A DNA stretch of 64,000 bases, taken from assembly GCF_037450285.1 (NCBI RefSeq), contig NZ_JAQISN010000001.1, positions 1,674,001 to 1,738,000 on the forward strand, in the 5' to 3' direction. Source of the DNA: Erwinia sp. SLM-02 (GTDB lineage: Bacteria; Pseudomonadota; Gammaproteobacteria; Enterobacterales; Enterobacteriaceae). A model generated the notes under the pieces. That model saw only the letters and a program-made list of their open reading frames with translations, made no database searches and had not been told where the DNA came from. Each line of letters opens with the position of its first letter. Position 1 is the stretch's first letter. Shown piece by piece: positions 24,380 to 33,582 of this stretch. The position numbers were made by a program, and so were the translations under genes.

Positions 24380-26269
24380 ATGCAGAACCCCGCCCCCATA
24401 CTGATCGACCCGGCCTCCATCGCCTTTCAGAGCGTGCTGGACAGGCTGGCCCCGACCGATGCCACGGTGCTGATCGTCGGTGAAACCGGCACGGGTAAAG
24501 AGGTGGTGGCGCGCTACCTGCATCATCACAGCGCGCGGCGCGGCCAGCCGTTTCTGGCGGTGAACTGCGGAGCGCTGACCGAGACCCTGGCGGAGTCGGA
24601 GCTGTTCGGCCACGAGAAAGGCGCGTTTACCGGCGCGGCCGAGCGCCATCAGGGCTGGTTCGAGGCCGCCGAGGGGGGAACCCTGCTGCTGGATGAAATC
24701 GGTGAACTGAGCCTGCCGCTGCAGGTCAAGCTTCTGCGGGTGTTGCAGGAGCGGGAAGTGACCCGGGTTGGCTCCCGCCGCCCGGTTAAGGTTAACGTGC
24801 GGGTGATTGCCGCCACCCACGTTGACCTGGCGCTGGCGATACGCGAGCGCCGCTTCAGGGAAGATCTCTACTACCGGCTCAACGTGGCGGCCGTGACCCT
24901 GCCGCCGCTGCGTCAGCGCCGCGAAGACATTCCGCTGCTGGCGGACCATTTTCTGAAAGTGTATGGCAACCGGCTCGGGCGGCCGCAGCTGCGGCTGGCC
25001 GCCGATACGGTGGCGACGCTGATGGATTATCCGTGGCCGGGCAATATCCGCGAGCTGGAAAACACCCTGCACAATGCGGTACTGCTCAGCCGGGAGCCGG
25101 TGATCGCCCCGGAGCAGCTGCGGCTCAATCCGGTTGCGATCGACCCCCAGCCCGCCAGCGAACTGGCGCTGGACCGCTTTCTCCGCCAGCAGCTCAACGT
25201 CGACAGCGGGCAAATTTACCAGCGGGTGCTGGATTCACTGGTACGCAATGCGTTTGAGCTGAGCGACGGCAACCAGCTGCAAACCGCTGCGCTGTTGGGC
25301 GTCAGCCGCAACACGCTGCGCACCCACCTCGGCCATCTGGGCCTGATTAAAGCGCGGCGCAGCACCGCACGCGGCCAGCGCTTTGATGCCGCTCCGGCTA
25401 CCCCGCAGGAGCGTGAACTGCGCATCGGCTATCAGAAATTTGGCAATCTCGGCATTCTCAAGGCGCGGCAAAGCCTGGAAGCGGAGTTTGCCAGCCGGGG
25501 CATCAGCGTGCTGTGGAGCGAATTTCCCGCCGGGCCGCAGCTGCTGCACGCGCTGACCCATCACGAGATCGACTTCGGAACCACCGGCGAGGTTCCCCCG
25601 GTGTTCGCCCAGGCCAGCGGCAGCCCGCTGCTGTACGTGGCGTGGGAACCGGCCGCGCCGCAGAGCGTGGCGCTGATGGTGGCTAACGACAGCCCGATCC
25701 GCAGCATTGCCGATCTGCGCGGTAAGCGGATCGCGGTCAATAAAGGCTCTAACGTGCACTATCTGCTGGTGCAGATGCTGGATGAGGCGGACATGAGCCT
25801 GGCGGACGTGCGGGTGGTGTATGCCCCGCCGAAATACCCGCTGACGCCGAGCGACCATCACGCGGTGGACGCCTGGATGATGTGGGATCCGCTGCTGAGC
25901 GCGGCGGAGTATGACGGACAGCTCCGGGTGGTGGGCGACGGTCGCGGGCGGGTGAATAATCATCAGTTTTACCTGACCCACCGCGAGTTCGCGGCGCATT
26001 CTGCCGACCTGCTGCATACGCTGCTGGCGGCACTGGAGCAGACCGGGCGCTACATAGACGGCAATCGCCAGGAGGCCAGCACCCTGCTGGCATCGGAGCT
26101 GGGGCTGGACCCGCAGGCGCTGTCGGACGCGCTGGTGCGCCGCAGCCATCAGACGAAAAGGATGGATCTGGCGGTGATCCGTGAACAGCAGACCATCGCC
26201 GACCGCTTTTATGCTCTTGGGTTACTGCCCCGCGCGGTGAAGGTGCGCGAGGCGCTGTGGCACGATTAG
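24380..26269 (+). CDS. Sigma-54-dependent activator fused to an SsuA-like substrate-binding domain
   Basis: A 629-residue protein with an unusual order of domains. It has no N-terminal sensor. The AAA+ domain starts almost at once (Walker A GETGTGKE at 34-41, GAFTGA sigma-54 contact loop at 81-86, Walker B LLLDEI at 102-107, WPGNIRELENTLHNAV at about 218-233). A Fis-type HTH follows (about 298-325, LQTAALLGVSRNTLRTHLGH). Residues 345-629 form a complete SsuA/NMT1-like domain (LRIGYQKFGNLG, SEFPAGPQLLHALT, TTGEVPPVFAQA, LRGKRIAVNKGSNVHYLLV, AVDAWMMWDPLL) without a signal peptide, so it must act in the cytoplasm. I infer ligand-gated activation of the divergent ssuD-sfnG operon. AAA+ and HTH parts resemble SfnR. 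Start: ATG with GCAGGAG 6 nt upstream. Confidence 0.9.
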   Translation: MQNPAPILIDPASIAFQSVLDRLAPTDATVLIVGETGTGKEVVARYLHHHSARRGQPFLAVNCGALTETLAESELFGHEKGAFTGAAERHQGWFEAAEGGTLLLDEIGELSLPLQVKLLRVLQEREVTRVGSRRPVKVNVRVIAATHVDLALAIRERRFREDLYYRLNVAAVTLPPLRQRREDIPLLADHFLKVYGNRLGRPQLRLAADTVATLMDYPWPGNIRELENTLHNAVLLSREPVIAPEQLRLNPVAIDPQPASELALDRFLRQQLNVDSGQIYQRVLDSLVRNAFELSDGNQLQTAALLGVSRNTLRTHLGHLGLIKARRSTARGQRFDAAPATPQERELRIGYQKFGNLGILKARQSLEAEFASRGISVLWSEFPAGPQLLHALTHHEIDFGTTGEVPPVFAQASGSPLLYVAWEPAAPQSVALMVANDSPIRSIADLRGKRIAVNKGSNVHYLLVQMLDEADMSLADVRVVYAPPKYPLTPSDHHAVDAWMMWDPLLSAAEYDGQLRVVGDGRGRVNNHQFYLTHREFAAHSADLLHTLLAALEQTGRYIDGNRQEASTLLASELGLDPQALSDALVRRSHQTKRMDLAVIREQQTIADRFYALGLLPRAVKVREALWHD

Positions 26270-26294
26270 TGACAACGTCACCTTCTCGCCTGCG

Positions 26295-27563
26295 TTACCT
26301 CACCCGGCGCTGGCTGTGGAACAGCGCCACCGCACTGAACAGGGCCAGCAGCATCAGATAGTAGCTTGGGGCCAGGCTGCTGCCCGTCATGCTAATCAGC
26401 AGGGTACAGATCAGCGGCGCAAAGCCGCCAAACACCGTCACCGCCACGTTGTAGCTGATGGCCATTCCGCTGGCGCGGGTGGTCATCGGGAACAGATCGG
26501 CCATCATCGACGGCACCGTGGAGAAATAGACCGATTTCAGCAGCGCCATCCAGCCGACCAGCAGGATCAGCGTGGTTGGGCTGGTGTGATTGACCACCAG
26601 CAGGAACGCCGGATAAATGGTCGCGGCCAGCATGATCAGCGAGCCCCACATCAGCGGCAGACGCCCGACTTTTTCCGCCAGCAGCCCCATCAGCGGGGTC
26701 ACCACGGTAAGAATAATCCCGGCCACCAGCGTGGCGGTAAACGCCGCCGATCCCGGCAGGTGCAGGTTTTTGGTGGCGTAGGTCGGCACGTAGTTGAGCA
26801 TGTAGTTCACGCCGGTGGAGATCACCATCAGCCCCATGGCCAGCAGCAGCAGATTTTTCTGCTGGCCCATCAGCGCTTTCAGCGGCGCGGCGTGTTTTTC
26901 CTGGCTGACAAAGCTGGCCGGTTCATGCACGTGGCGGCGGATATACAGCCCTACCGGGCCGATCAGCAGTCCGAAGGCGAACGGGATGCGCCAGCCCCAC
27001 TCCTGGATCTGCGCTTCGGTCAGCCAGGCCGTCAGCCCCAGGCCAAACGCCGACGCCATCAGCGTACTGGCTCCCTGGGTGGCAAACTGCCAGCTGGCAA
27101 TAAAGGCGCGGCGCTCCGGAAAATGTTCCACCAGAAACGCCGTGGAGCTGCCGAACTCGCCCCCGGCGGAGAAGCCCTGAATCAGCCTCGCCAGCAGGAT
27201 CATGATCGGCGCCATTACCCCGATGCTCGCGTAGGTCGGCATCACGGTAATGATCAGCCCGCCGACCATCATCAGCATAATCGACAGCAGCAGCGCTTTT
27301 TTACGCCCGACGCGGTCGGCGTAGGCACCCAGCACGATTGCGCCGAGTGGGCGGATCAGGAACGACACGCCGAAGCTGCCGAAGGTCAGCAGCAGCGACA
27401 CCGACGGGTCTTCGGTCGGGAAAAACGCATGGGCGATATAGCTGGCGAAGAAACCGTAAACCGCGATATCGAACCACTCCAGCGCATTGCCGACGCAGGT
27501 GGCAAACAGGGTTTTATACAGGTTCGGCTTCACCGCCGTGGGGGTGTGAACAGTCGTGCTCAT
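26295..27563 (-). CDS. MFS transporter of the metabolite:proton symporter (MHS) family
   Basis: A 422-residue, 12-TM protein with the MHS signatures CVGNALEWFDIAVYGFFASY, RPLGAIVLGAYADRVGRKKAL and LLARLIQGFSAGGEFGSSTA. Relatives (ProP, ShiA, citrate and ketoglutarate carriers) import small organic acids or zwitterions with protons. Its ATG overlaps the stop of the M20 peptidase gene by 4 bp, so the two are co-transcribed. The pair probably imports and then hydrolyses an N-acylated or dipeptide-like compound. It ends 25 bp from the stop of the convergent sigma-54 activator gene. Substrate unknown. Confidence 0.85.
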   Translation of the reverse strand: MSTTVHTPTAVKPNLYKTLFATCVGNALEWFDIAVYGFFASYIAHAFFPTEDPSVSLLLTFGSFGVSFLIRPLGAIVLGAYADRVGRKKALLLSIMLMMVGGLIITVMPTYASIGVMAPIMILLARLIQGFSAGGEFGSSTAFLVEHFPERRAFIASWQFATQGASTLMASAFGLGLTAWLTEAQIQEWGWRIPFAFGLLIGPVGLYIRRHVHEPASFVSQEKHAAPLKALMGQQKNLLLLAMGLMVISTGVNYMLNYVPTYATKNLHLPGSAAFTATLVAGIILTVVTPLMGLLAEKVGRLPLMWGSLIMLAATIYPAFLLVVNHTSPTTLILLVGWMALLKSVYFSTVPSMMADLFPMTTRASGMAISYNVAVTVFGGFAPLICTLLISMTGSSLAPSYYLMLLALFSAVALFHSQRRVR

Positions 27564-28981
27564 TTTGCACCTCCCTGCGCGCAGTGGGCCTGATGACGGG
27601 CCAGCAGTGCGGTTCCCTGCTCACCCAGATCCCAGAACAGGCGGGTCATCATCTGCAGTCCTTCGCGTGCGATGGACTTAAGCATGTGTTCATCCACCGC
27701 GTGCTGGCCACAGGCCGGATAGGAGTGCGGCACCCACAGGGTGGGCAGGCCGAGGATATCGGCAAAGACATCATTCGGCAGCGAACCGCCCAGGTTCGGC
27801 AGCAGCGCCGGTTTTTTGCCGCTGGTTTCCGCCATCAGCCCCAGCGCCCAGCCGACCAGCGGGTCGGTCGGGTCAAGCCGCGTGGCCGGAGAGCCGCGCA
27901 GCACCTCCACCTCCACCTGCGGGAAGCCGTGGCGATCGAGGTGTTCACGCAGGTGCTCGCCGATATGTTGCCAGTCGGTCTCCACCACAAAGCGCAGCTG
28001 GCATACCGCCGTGGCGCTGCCGGGAATGGCGTTCATCGGCCGCGCCGGGTTGCCGGCCAGCAAGCTCAGCACCTCCAGCGTATTCCAGCCGTACAGCCGC
28101 TCGGTCGGCGTCAGCCCCGCTTCACCCCAGCTGGGATCGATCGCCGGGCCGTCACCTTCACCGACGTGAATATCATCAAGAATGGCTTTAACCGCTGCGC
28201 TGATGGCCGGCGGCTTCAGTGCGGCAACCTGCAGCTGGCCGTGCTGATTGACCAGGCAGGCCAGCGCGTTAGCCAGCTGGGTGCCGGGATTGGTCAGCAG
28301 GCCGCCCCAGTTGCCCGAGTGGTAGTCGCGATCGCGGGCGTGAATGCTGAGGCGGAAGTTGACCGCCCCGCGCGACCCCAGAAACAGCGTTGGCCGCTCG
28401 GCGCTGAGGCGCGGGCCGTCGGAGGCGATAAAGATATCGGCGGCCAGTTCGGACTGGCGATCGCGGCACAGCTGGGCCAGGCCGGGGGAGCTGACCTCTT
28501 CACCCATTTCAAACAGGAACTTGCAGTTAAAGCCGAGCGAACCGCGCGCGGCAATCACCTGCTCCAGCGCGGCGATATTTACCGAGTGCTGGCCCTTGTT
28601 ATCGGCGCTGCCGCGCCCGTACCAGCGGTCGCCCTCTTCCACCAGTTGCCAGGGCGTCAGCCCGCTGCGCCAGTTTTCATCGTCGCCGAATACCACGTCG
28701 CCGTGGCCGTAGCACAGCACGGTGGGCAGCGCGGGGTCTTCAATACGCGTCGCCAGCAGGAACGGGCGCGCCGGCGCCTGCGGATTCGGCAGCTGCTGGC
28801 AGATAAAGCCCAGCCCCTGCATCGCTGGGATCATCTCTTCGTCATAATAGCGCTGGATAATCTCATCACGATCGTCGCGCTGGCTTTCGCTGCGAATCGC
28901 CACGCGCCTCGCCAGCACGCGTTTAAACTCCCCGCTGTCAAAATACGCCGTCGCGCGGGCTACTGCCTGTTCAGCTGTCAT
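27560..28981 (-). CDS. M20-family metallopeptidase
   Basis: A 473-residue di-zinc hydrolase. It has the first metal motif in VLCYGHGDVVFGDD, the second in WYGRGSADNKGQHS and the catalytic Glu-Glu in FLFEMGEEVSSPGL. A dimerisation insert (about residues 200-330) and a C-terminal metal His in WVPHSYPACGQHAVDEHM complete the fold. Length and motifs fit the carnosinase/succinyl-diaminopimelate branch acting on dipeptides or N-acyl amino acids. It is the first gene of a two-gene operon with an MHS transporter (4-bp overlap) and divergent from a LysR gene 185 bp away, which is the likely regulator. Confidence 0.88.
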   Translation of the reverse strand: MTAEQAVARATAYFDSGEFKRVLARRVAIRSESQRDDRDEIIQRYYDEEMIPAMQGLGFICQQLPNPQAPARPFLLATRIEDPALPTVLCYGHGDVVFGDDENWRSGLTPWQLVEEGDRWYGRGSADNKGQHSVNIAALEQVIAARGSLGFNCKFLFEMGEEVSSPGLAQLCRDRQSELAADIFIASDGPRLSAERPTLFLGSRGAVNFRLSIHARDRDYHSGNWGGLLTNPGTQLANALACLVNQHGQLQVAALKPPAISAAVKAILDDIHVGEGDGPAIDPSWGEAGLTPTERLYGWNTLEVLSLLAGNPARPMNAIPGSATAVCQLRFVVETDWQHIGEHLREHLDRHGFPQVEVEVLRGSPATRLDPTDPLVGWALGLMAETSGKKPALLPNLGGSLPNDVFADILGLPTLWVPHSYPACGQHAVDEHMLKSIAREGLQMMTRLFWDLGEQGTALLARHQAHCAQGGAK

Positions 28982-29166
28982 AGACTTTTTCCGTAGTTAT
29001 GTGTTGGTTTGCGTTTTAACGATCTCTTTCGCGGATCGATGTTGTTATCACTCCATCTAAGCTAATATTCAGCTTTGCCACAATTATCAAAATAACAAAC
29101 GAGCCTTACAATAAAAGCAACGCCGGACTGCACCATTCCCGTCCGCGCACCGTTGGAGAGCACCCC

Positions 29167-30090
29167 GTGCACAGCACTGAAATTCGCTATTTTTTAGCCG
29201 TGGCCAGCAGCGGTTCGCTGAGCGCCGCCAGCCAGCAGCTGTTCGTTGCCGTTTCCGCCATCAGCCGTCAGATCCAGCGGCTGGAGGCCCGGGTCGGCGC
29301 GCCGCTGTTTGAACGCCACGCGCGCGGCATGGTGCTGAACGATGCCGGGCAGATTTTTGAGAATCACGTGCGAAAAAGCATGATGGATATGGAGCACGCC
29401 GTTGCGGAGATTAAGGGGCTGAAAGCGGTGCGGCGCATTGCGCTGCGCGTGGCCTGTACCGACGGCATGGCGTTCAGCCTGCTGCCGGTGCTGTTTACCG
29501 AATTTCGGCTGCTGCATCCGGGGGTGAGTTTTCATCTGACGGTGGGTAGCGCGCTGGAGGTGGCGGAAATCATGCGGCGCGGCGAGTGTGACGTTGCCTT
29601 TCAGTTCAGCCTGCACCCGGAGCGGGGCGTGGAGGTGGTGGCAGCGTGGCCCGCCCCGGTGCTGCTGGTGATGCGGCGGGAGCATCCGCTGGCGCAGAGC
29701 ACGGTCCAGCTTGCCGATCTGCTGGCTTACCCGCTGGCGCTGCCGGATGCGGGCACCACGGTGCGTCAGCTTTTCGATCTCTCATGCCGGATGAGCGGCA
29801 CGTTTGTTGAACCGACGCTGACCTGTAACAACTTCAGCACGCTCTATTCGTTCCTGCTGAACACGCCGCAGGCCATCACCATCTGCAGCCAGTTTACGGT
29901 GATGTACCAGGCCGAAGAACAGGGCCTGGTGCTGAAATCGCTGGGCAGCGAGCAGCTCAGCCAGCGATCGCTACAGGTGCAAACCGCCATCGGCCGCCCG
30001 CCTTCCGCCGCGCTGTCGCTGTTCCTGGCCTTCGCCCAGCAGGAGCTGAAACGACAGGATGCGCGCATAAGAACGCGTTACGGTTTTTGA
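29167..30090 (+). CDS. LysR-family regulator, divergent from the M20/MHS operon
   Basis: A 307-residue LysR regulator. The winged HTH is in residues 1-60 (EIRYFLAVASSGSLSAASQQ, AISRQIQRLEARVGAPLFER) and is followed by a type 2 periplasmic-binding-like effector domain (RIALRVACTDGMAFSLLPVL onwards). The GTG at 29167 is preceded by GGAGAGC, so GTG is likely the true start. Its orientation makes the M20 peptidase and transporter its probable targets. The inducer is unknown. A 26-bp gap separates its stop from the end of the convergent YegP-like gene. Confidence 0.87.
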   Translation: MHSTEIRYFLAVASSGSLSAASQQLFVAVSAISRQIQRLEARVGAPLFERHARGMVLNDAGQIFENHVRKSMMDMEHAVAEIKGLKAVRRIALRVACTDGMAFSLLPVLFTEFRLLHPGVSFHLTVGSALEVAEIMRRGECDVAFQFSLHPERGVEVVAAWPAPVLLVMRREHPLAQSTVQLADLLAYPLALPDAGTTVRQLFDLSCRMSGTFVEPTLTCNNFSTLYSFLLNTPQAITICSQFTVMYQAEEQGLVLKSLGSEQLSQRSLQVQTAIGRPPSAALSLFLAFAQQELKRQDARIRTRYGF

Positions 30091-30116
30091 TGGCTCGTCC
30101 CTGAGCCTGGGAATAA

Positions 30117-30449
30117 TCAGGTTAGAGCGACGGTTACCGCTGAGGGCGCATTAACTTTGACTGATTCAATGCCTTTATCACGAGCCTGCGTGGAACTGTA
30201 CATTTCACTGTTTCCAATGACCTGATGATTGGCAGCGCTCAGGGTGAAATAAGGAGAGCCGTTTTTTGCTACCAGCCTCTGATAATTGGCATCTGCCGGT
30301 GCATGTTTCTTAACTGACGCAACGCCATTTTCACAGCTGGCTTTCGTGGTATACCCTTCACTGCTCAGTATGACTTCACCATTTCCTGCCTTCAGGCGGA
30401 AATAATACTGCCCGTTTTTACCGCTGAAAATCTCGAATTTACCGCTCAT
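30117..30449 (-). CDS. YegP-like DUF1508 protein
   Basis: A 110-residue protein made of two tandem DUF1508 repeats (FEIFSGKNGQYYFRLKAGNG and the second copy near LVAKNGSPYFTLSAANHQVI), each a small beta-beta-alpha unit. E. coli YegP has the same two-repeat layout; its function is not known. The second of two close ATGs (30449) is taken as start because AAGGAG lies 7 nt before it but only 1 nt before the first. It is a single gene between a LysR gene and the dppA paralogue. Confidence 0.85.
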   Translation of the reverse strand: MSGKFEIFSGKNGQYYFRLKAGNGEVILSSEGYTTKASCENGVASVKKHAPADANYQRLVAKNGSPYFTLSAANHQVIGNSEMYSSTQARDKGIESVKVNAPSAVTVALT

Positions 30450-30543
30450 TTTCATGCTCCTTTGGGTGATTGTGTTGGATAACGTGTTGGAGAAAAAGGC
30501 AGGACGTCAAAGCGTTAGGTAAGCAGTCCTGCCGTGACGGGGC

Positions 30544-32136
30544 TTACCTGATATCCACCGGATAGAAAATATGTTTGCCGAACGGATCAACCTCATAACC
30601 GCTGATCTCTTTGCGCACCGGCTCAAAGATCGTCGAGTGGGCAATCATCACCGCCGGGGCCTGGTCATGCATGATCTGCTGCGCCTCGTGGTACATCGCC
30701 ACACGTTTTTCATGGTTCTGCTCGGCGCGAGCCTGAGTGATCAGCTGGTCAAACGGCTTGTAGCACCATTTCGATGAGTTCGAACCGCCGTTGGCCGAGG
30801 TGCAGCTGAACAGCGGGCCGAAGAAGTTATCCGGGTCACCGGTGGCCGTGGTCCAGCCCATCAGCGCCGCCTGATGTTCGCCGTTTTTCACCCGCTTGAG
30901 GTATTCCCCCCACTCAAAGGTGACGACATTGGCCTTGATACCGACCTTCTGCCAGTCCGCCTGAATCATCTCCGCCATGCGTTTGGCGTTGGGATTATAC
31001 GGGCGCTGTACCGGCATCGCCCACAGGTCGACGCTGGTACCCGGCGCAATTCCCGCTTCCTTCAGCAGCGCTTTGGCCTTTTCCGGGTCCCAAGCGTAGT
31101 CCTGAATATCTTCTGCCGCGCTCCAGACGCCCGGCGGCAGCAGGTTTTTCGCTGCGGTACCGGTCCCCTGGAATACCGCCTCGATTATCGCCGGTTTGTT
31201 GATCGCCATCGTTAAGGCCTGGCGCACTTTGACGTTATCCATCGGTGCTTTCTGGGTGTTAAAGGCCAGGAAACCGGTGTTCAGCCCGGCCTTCTGCGCC
31301 AGGGTGATATTTTTATTTTCGCCCAGACGCTTGAGGTCCGCAGGATTCGGGAACGGCATCACCTGGCATTCGTTTTTCTCCAGCTTGGCGGCGCGCACCG
31401 AGGCATCCGGCACGATGCTGAATACCAGCCGGTCGAGCTTCGCCTTGCCCTGCCAGTATTCCGGGAAGGCGCGATAGAGAATGCGCGAATCCTTCTGATA
31501 CTGCAGCAGCTCGAACGGACCGGTGCCGATCGGCACGCTGTCGACTTTTTCCGGCGTACCGGCTTTCAGCATCGCGTCGGCGTATTCCGCTGAGAGGATC
31601 GAGGCAAAGTACCAGGCCAGATCGGCCAGGAACGGGGCTTCCGCATGGGCGAGCGTAAAGCGCACGGTGTGGTCGTCCACCTTCTCAATATTTTTCAGCA
31701 GCGAACCGAACTCCAGGCTTTCGAAGTTGGCGTAGGTGCCGTTAGAGACGTTGTGATAAGGGTTAGCCGGATCTTTCTGGCGCATAAACGAGAAGATCAC
31801 GTCGTCGGCGTTAAAATCGCGTGTGGGCTTGAACGCTTTGTTGCTCTGGAACTTGACGCCCTTGCGCAGGTGGAAGGTGTAGACCGTGCCGTCTTCCGAG
31901 ATATCCCAGCTTTCCGCCAGGCTTGGGATCAGGTCCGTGGTGCCCGGCGTGAAGTCCACCAGCCGGTTGTAGACCGGCACCGCGCTGGCATCCACGCTGG
32001 TGCCGGAAGTATAAAGCTGCGGGTTAAAGTTTTCCGGCGATCCTTCAGAACAATACACCAGTGTTTTTGCCGATGCTCCGCTGGCAATCGAAATCGCCAG
32101 CGCCGTTAACAGCGTGCCCAGTACCGCTTTCTTCAT
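30544..32136 (-). CDS. dppA: Dipeptide ABC-transporter periplasmic binding protein (DppA paralogue), orphan
   Basis: A 530-residue SBP_bac_5 protein with a Sec signal peptide (MKKAVLGTLLTALAISIASG, cleaved before KTLVYCSEGSPENF). The sequence follows DppA along its length, including FNPQLYTSGTSVDASAVPVY and DPDNFFGPLFSCTSANGGSN. It binds dipeptides (and possibly haem) in the periplasm. No dppBCDF genes follow, so it is probably a second binding protein sharing the core permease. The second ATG is used because GAGG sits 6 nt upstream. It is divergent from pepT by about 118 bp, which couples peptide capture with tripeptide hydrolysis. Confidence 0.88.
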   Translation of the reverse strand: MKKAVLGTLLTALAISIASGASAKTLVYCSEGSPENFNPQLYTSGTSVDASAVPVYNRLVDFTPGTTDLIPSLAESWDISEDGTVYTFHLRKGVKFQSNKAFKPTRDFNADDVIFSFMRQKDPANPYHNVSNGTYANFESLEFGSLLKNIEKVDDHTVRFTLAHAEAPFLADLAWYFASILSAEYADAMLKAGTPEKVDSVPIGTGPFELLQYQKDSRILYRAFPEYWQGKAKLDRLVFSIVPDASVRAAKLEKNECQVMPFPNPADLKRLGENKNITLAQKAGLNTGFLAFNTQKAPMDNVKVRQALTMAINKPAIIEAVFQGTGTAAKNLLPPGVWSAAEDIQDYAWDPEKAKALLKEAGIAPGTSVDLWAMPVQRPYNPNAKRMAEMIQADWQKVGIKANVVTFEWGEYLKRVKNGEHQAALMGWTTATGDPDNFFGPLFSCTSANGGSNSSKWCYKPFDQLITQARAEQNHEKRVAMYHEAQQIMHDQAPAVMIAHSTIFEPVRKEISGYEVDPFGKHIFYPVDIR

Positions 32137-32254
32137 CTCCATCCTCGCTTTTTATTTGACATTGTCAGGGGGTGGTGCGTAAAACCAGAGAGTATCCGAG
32201 TAATAAATATTACATAAATACAGCGATATGCTGAGCAACGATTAAGGAATTCTG

Positions 32255-33499
32255 ATGACTGACTCCCTCGCGCAGAAGCTGACCGACCGTTTTTACCGTT
32301 ATCTGGCGGTCACCAGCCAGAGCGATGCCGCCGCCACTATCCTGCCCAGTACGCCCGAACAGCACGACATGGCGCGCCTGCTGGCGGAAGAGCTGACCGA
32401 GCTCGGCTTACAGGACGTGGTAATTGATGAGTTCGCCACCGTGACCGCCGTCCGGCCGGGGAATACCCCCGGTGCGCCGAAAATCGGCTTCATTACCCAT
32501 ATCGATACCGTCGACGTCGGCCTGTCGCCGCATATTCATCCGCAGACGCTGCGCTTTGAAGGCAAAGACCTGTGCCTGAATGCGGAGCAGGACATCTGGC
32601 TGCGCACCGCCGAGCACCCGGAAATCAACGCCTATATCGGCCAGGATATTATTTTCAGCGATGGCACCTCGGTGCTGGGGGCAGATAACAAAGCCGCGGT
32701 GACCGTGGCGATGACGCTGCTGGAGCGGCTGCCTGCCGACGCGCCGGTTGGCGATATCGTGATGGCTTTTGTGCCCGATGAAGAGATCGGCCTGCGCGGC
32801 GCAAAGGCGCTGGATCTGGACAGCCGTTTTAACGTGGATTTTGCCTACACCATCGACTGCTGCGAGCTGGGTGAAGTGGTGTATGAGAACTTTAACGCCG
32901 CAGCGGCGGAGATCCGCCTGACCGGGGTGACCGCTCACCCGATGTCCGGCAAGGGCGTGCTGGTCAACCCGCTGCTGATGGCGTGGGATTTTATCGGCCA
33001 CTTCGATCGCCAGCAGACGCCGGAGCATACTGAAGGCCGCGAAGGCTACACCTGGTTCAACGATATGCATGCCAATGCCAGCGAGGCGGTGCTGAAGGCG
33101 TCAATTCGCGATTTTGACCTTGAGAGCTTCGCAGGACGCAAACGGCAGATCGAGGATGTGGCGGAGGTTATTCGTAAACAGTATCCGACCGGGCGCGTTG
33201 AGGTGAGCATCAGCGATACCTACAGTAATATCAGCAACGCCATCGGCGAAGATCGTCTGCCTGTCGATCTTATTTTTGCGGCGCTGAAGGAGATTGACGT
33301 GGAGCCGAAGGTGATCCCGATGCGCGGCGGCACCGACGGTGCGGCGCTGTCGGCGAAAGGCCTGCTGACGCCGAATTTCTTTACCGGTGCGCATAACTTC
33401 CATTCGAAGTTTGAGTTTTTGCCGGTGCCGTCGTTTGTGAAGTCCTATGAGCTGGCGGAGAAAATCTGCCTGCTGGCGGCGCGTCCTTTCATCAAGTAA
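32255..33499 (+). CDS. pepT: Peptidase T (tripeptide aminopeptidase)
   Basis: A 414-residue M20B zinc aminopeptidase that removes the N-terminal residue of tripeptides in the cytoplasm. Metal ligands are in IGFITHIDTVDVG and SVLGADNKAAV, the catalytic Glu pair in AFVPDEEIGLRGA, and the terminal His in TGAHNFHSKFEF. Family hallmarks DLCLNAEQDIWLR and IPMRGGTDGAALS are present. The ATG has TAAGGA 7 nt upstream. It is divergent from the dppA paralogue. In E. coli pepT is induced anaerobically by FNR; no convincing FNR box is visible in the short intergenic region here. Confidence 0.95.
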   Translation: MTDSLAQKLTDRFYRYLAVTSQSDAAATILPSTPEQHDMARLLAEELTELGLQDVVIDEFATVTAVRPGNTPGAPKIGFITHIDTVDVGLSPHIHPQTLRFEGKDLCLNAEQDIWLRTAEHPEINAYIGQDIIFSDGTSVLGADNKAAVTVAMTLLERLPADAPVGDIVMAFVPDEEIGLRGAKALDLDSRFNVDFAYTIDCCELGEVVYENFNAAAAEIRLTGVTAHPMSGKGVLVNPLLMAWDFIGHFDRQQTPEHTEGREGYTWFNDMHANASEAVLKASIRDFDLESFAGRKRQIEDVAEVIRKQYPTGRVEVSISDTYSNISNAIGEDRLPVDLIFAALKEIDVEPKVIPMRGGTDGAALSAKGLLTPNFFTGAHNFHSKFEFLPVPSFVKSYELAEKICLLAARPFIK

Positions 33500-33582
33500 G
33501 CCGGTGAGCGGGCAGACCCTGCCCGCTCCTGTATCAATGACCCGCCGCACGGCGCGGCTGCCGGTCACCGGTTTCCACGCCG

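Noticed and set aside
32143..32254. FNR box for pepT
   Set aside because: The closest sequence (TTGACATTGTCAGG) fits only one half of the consensus.
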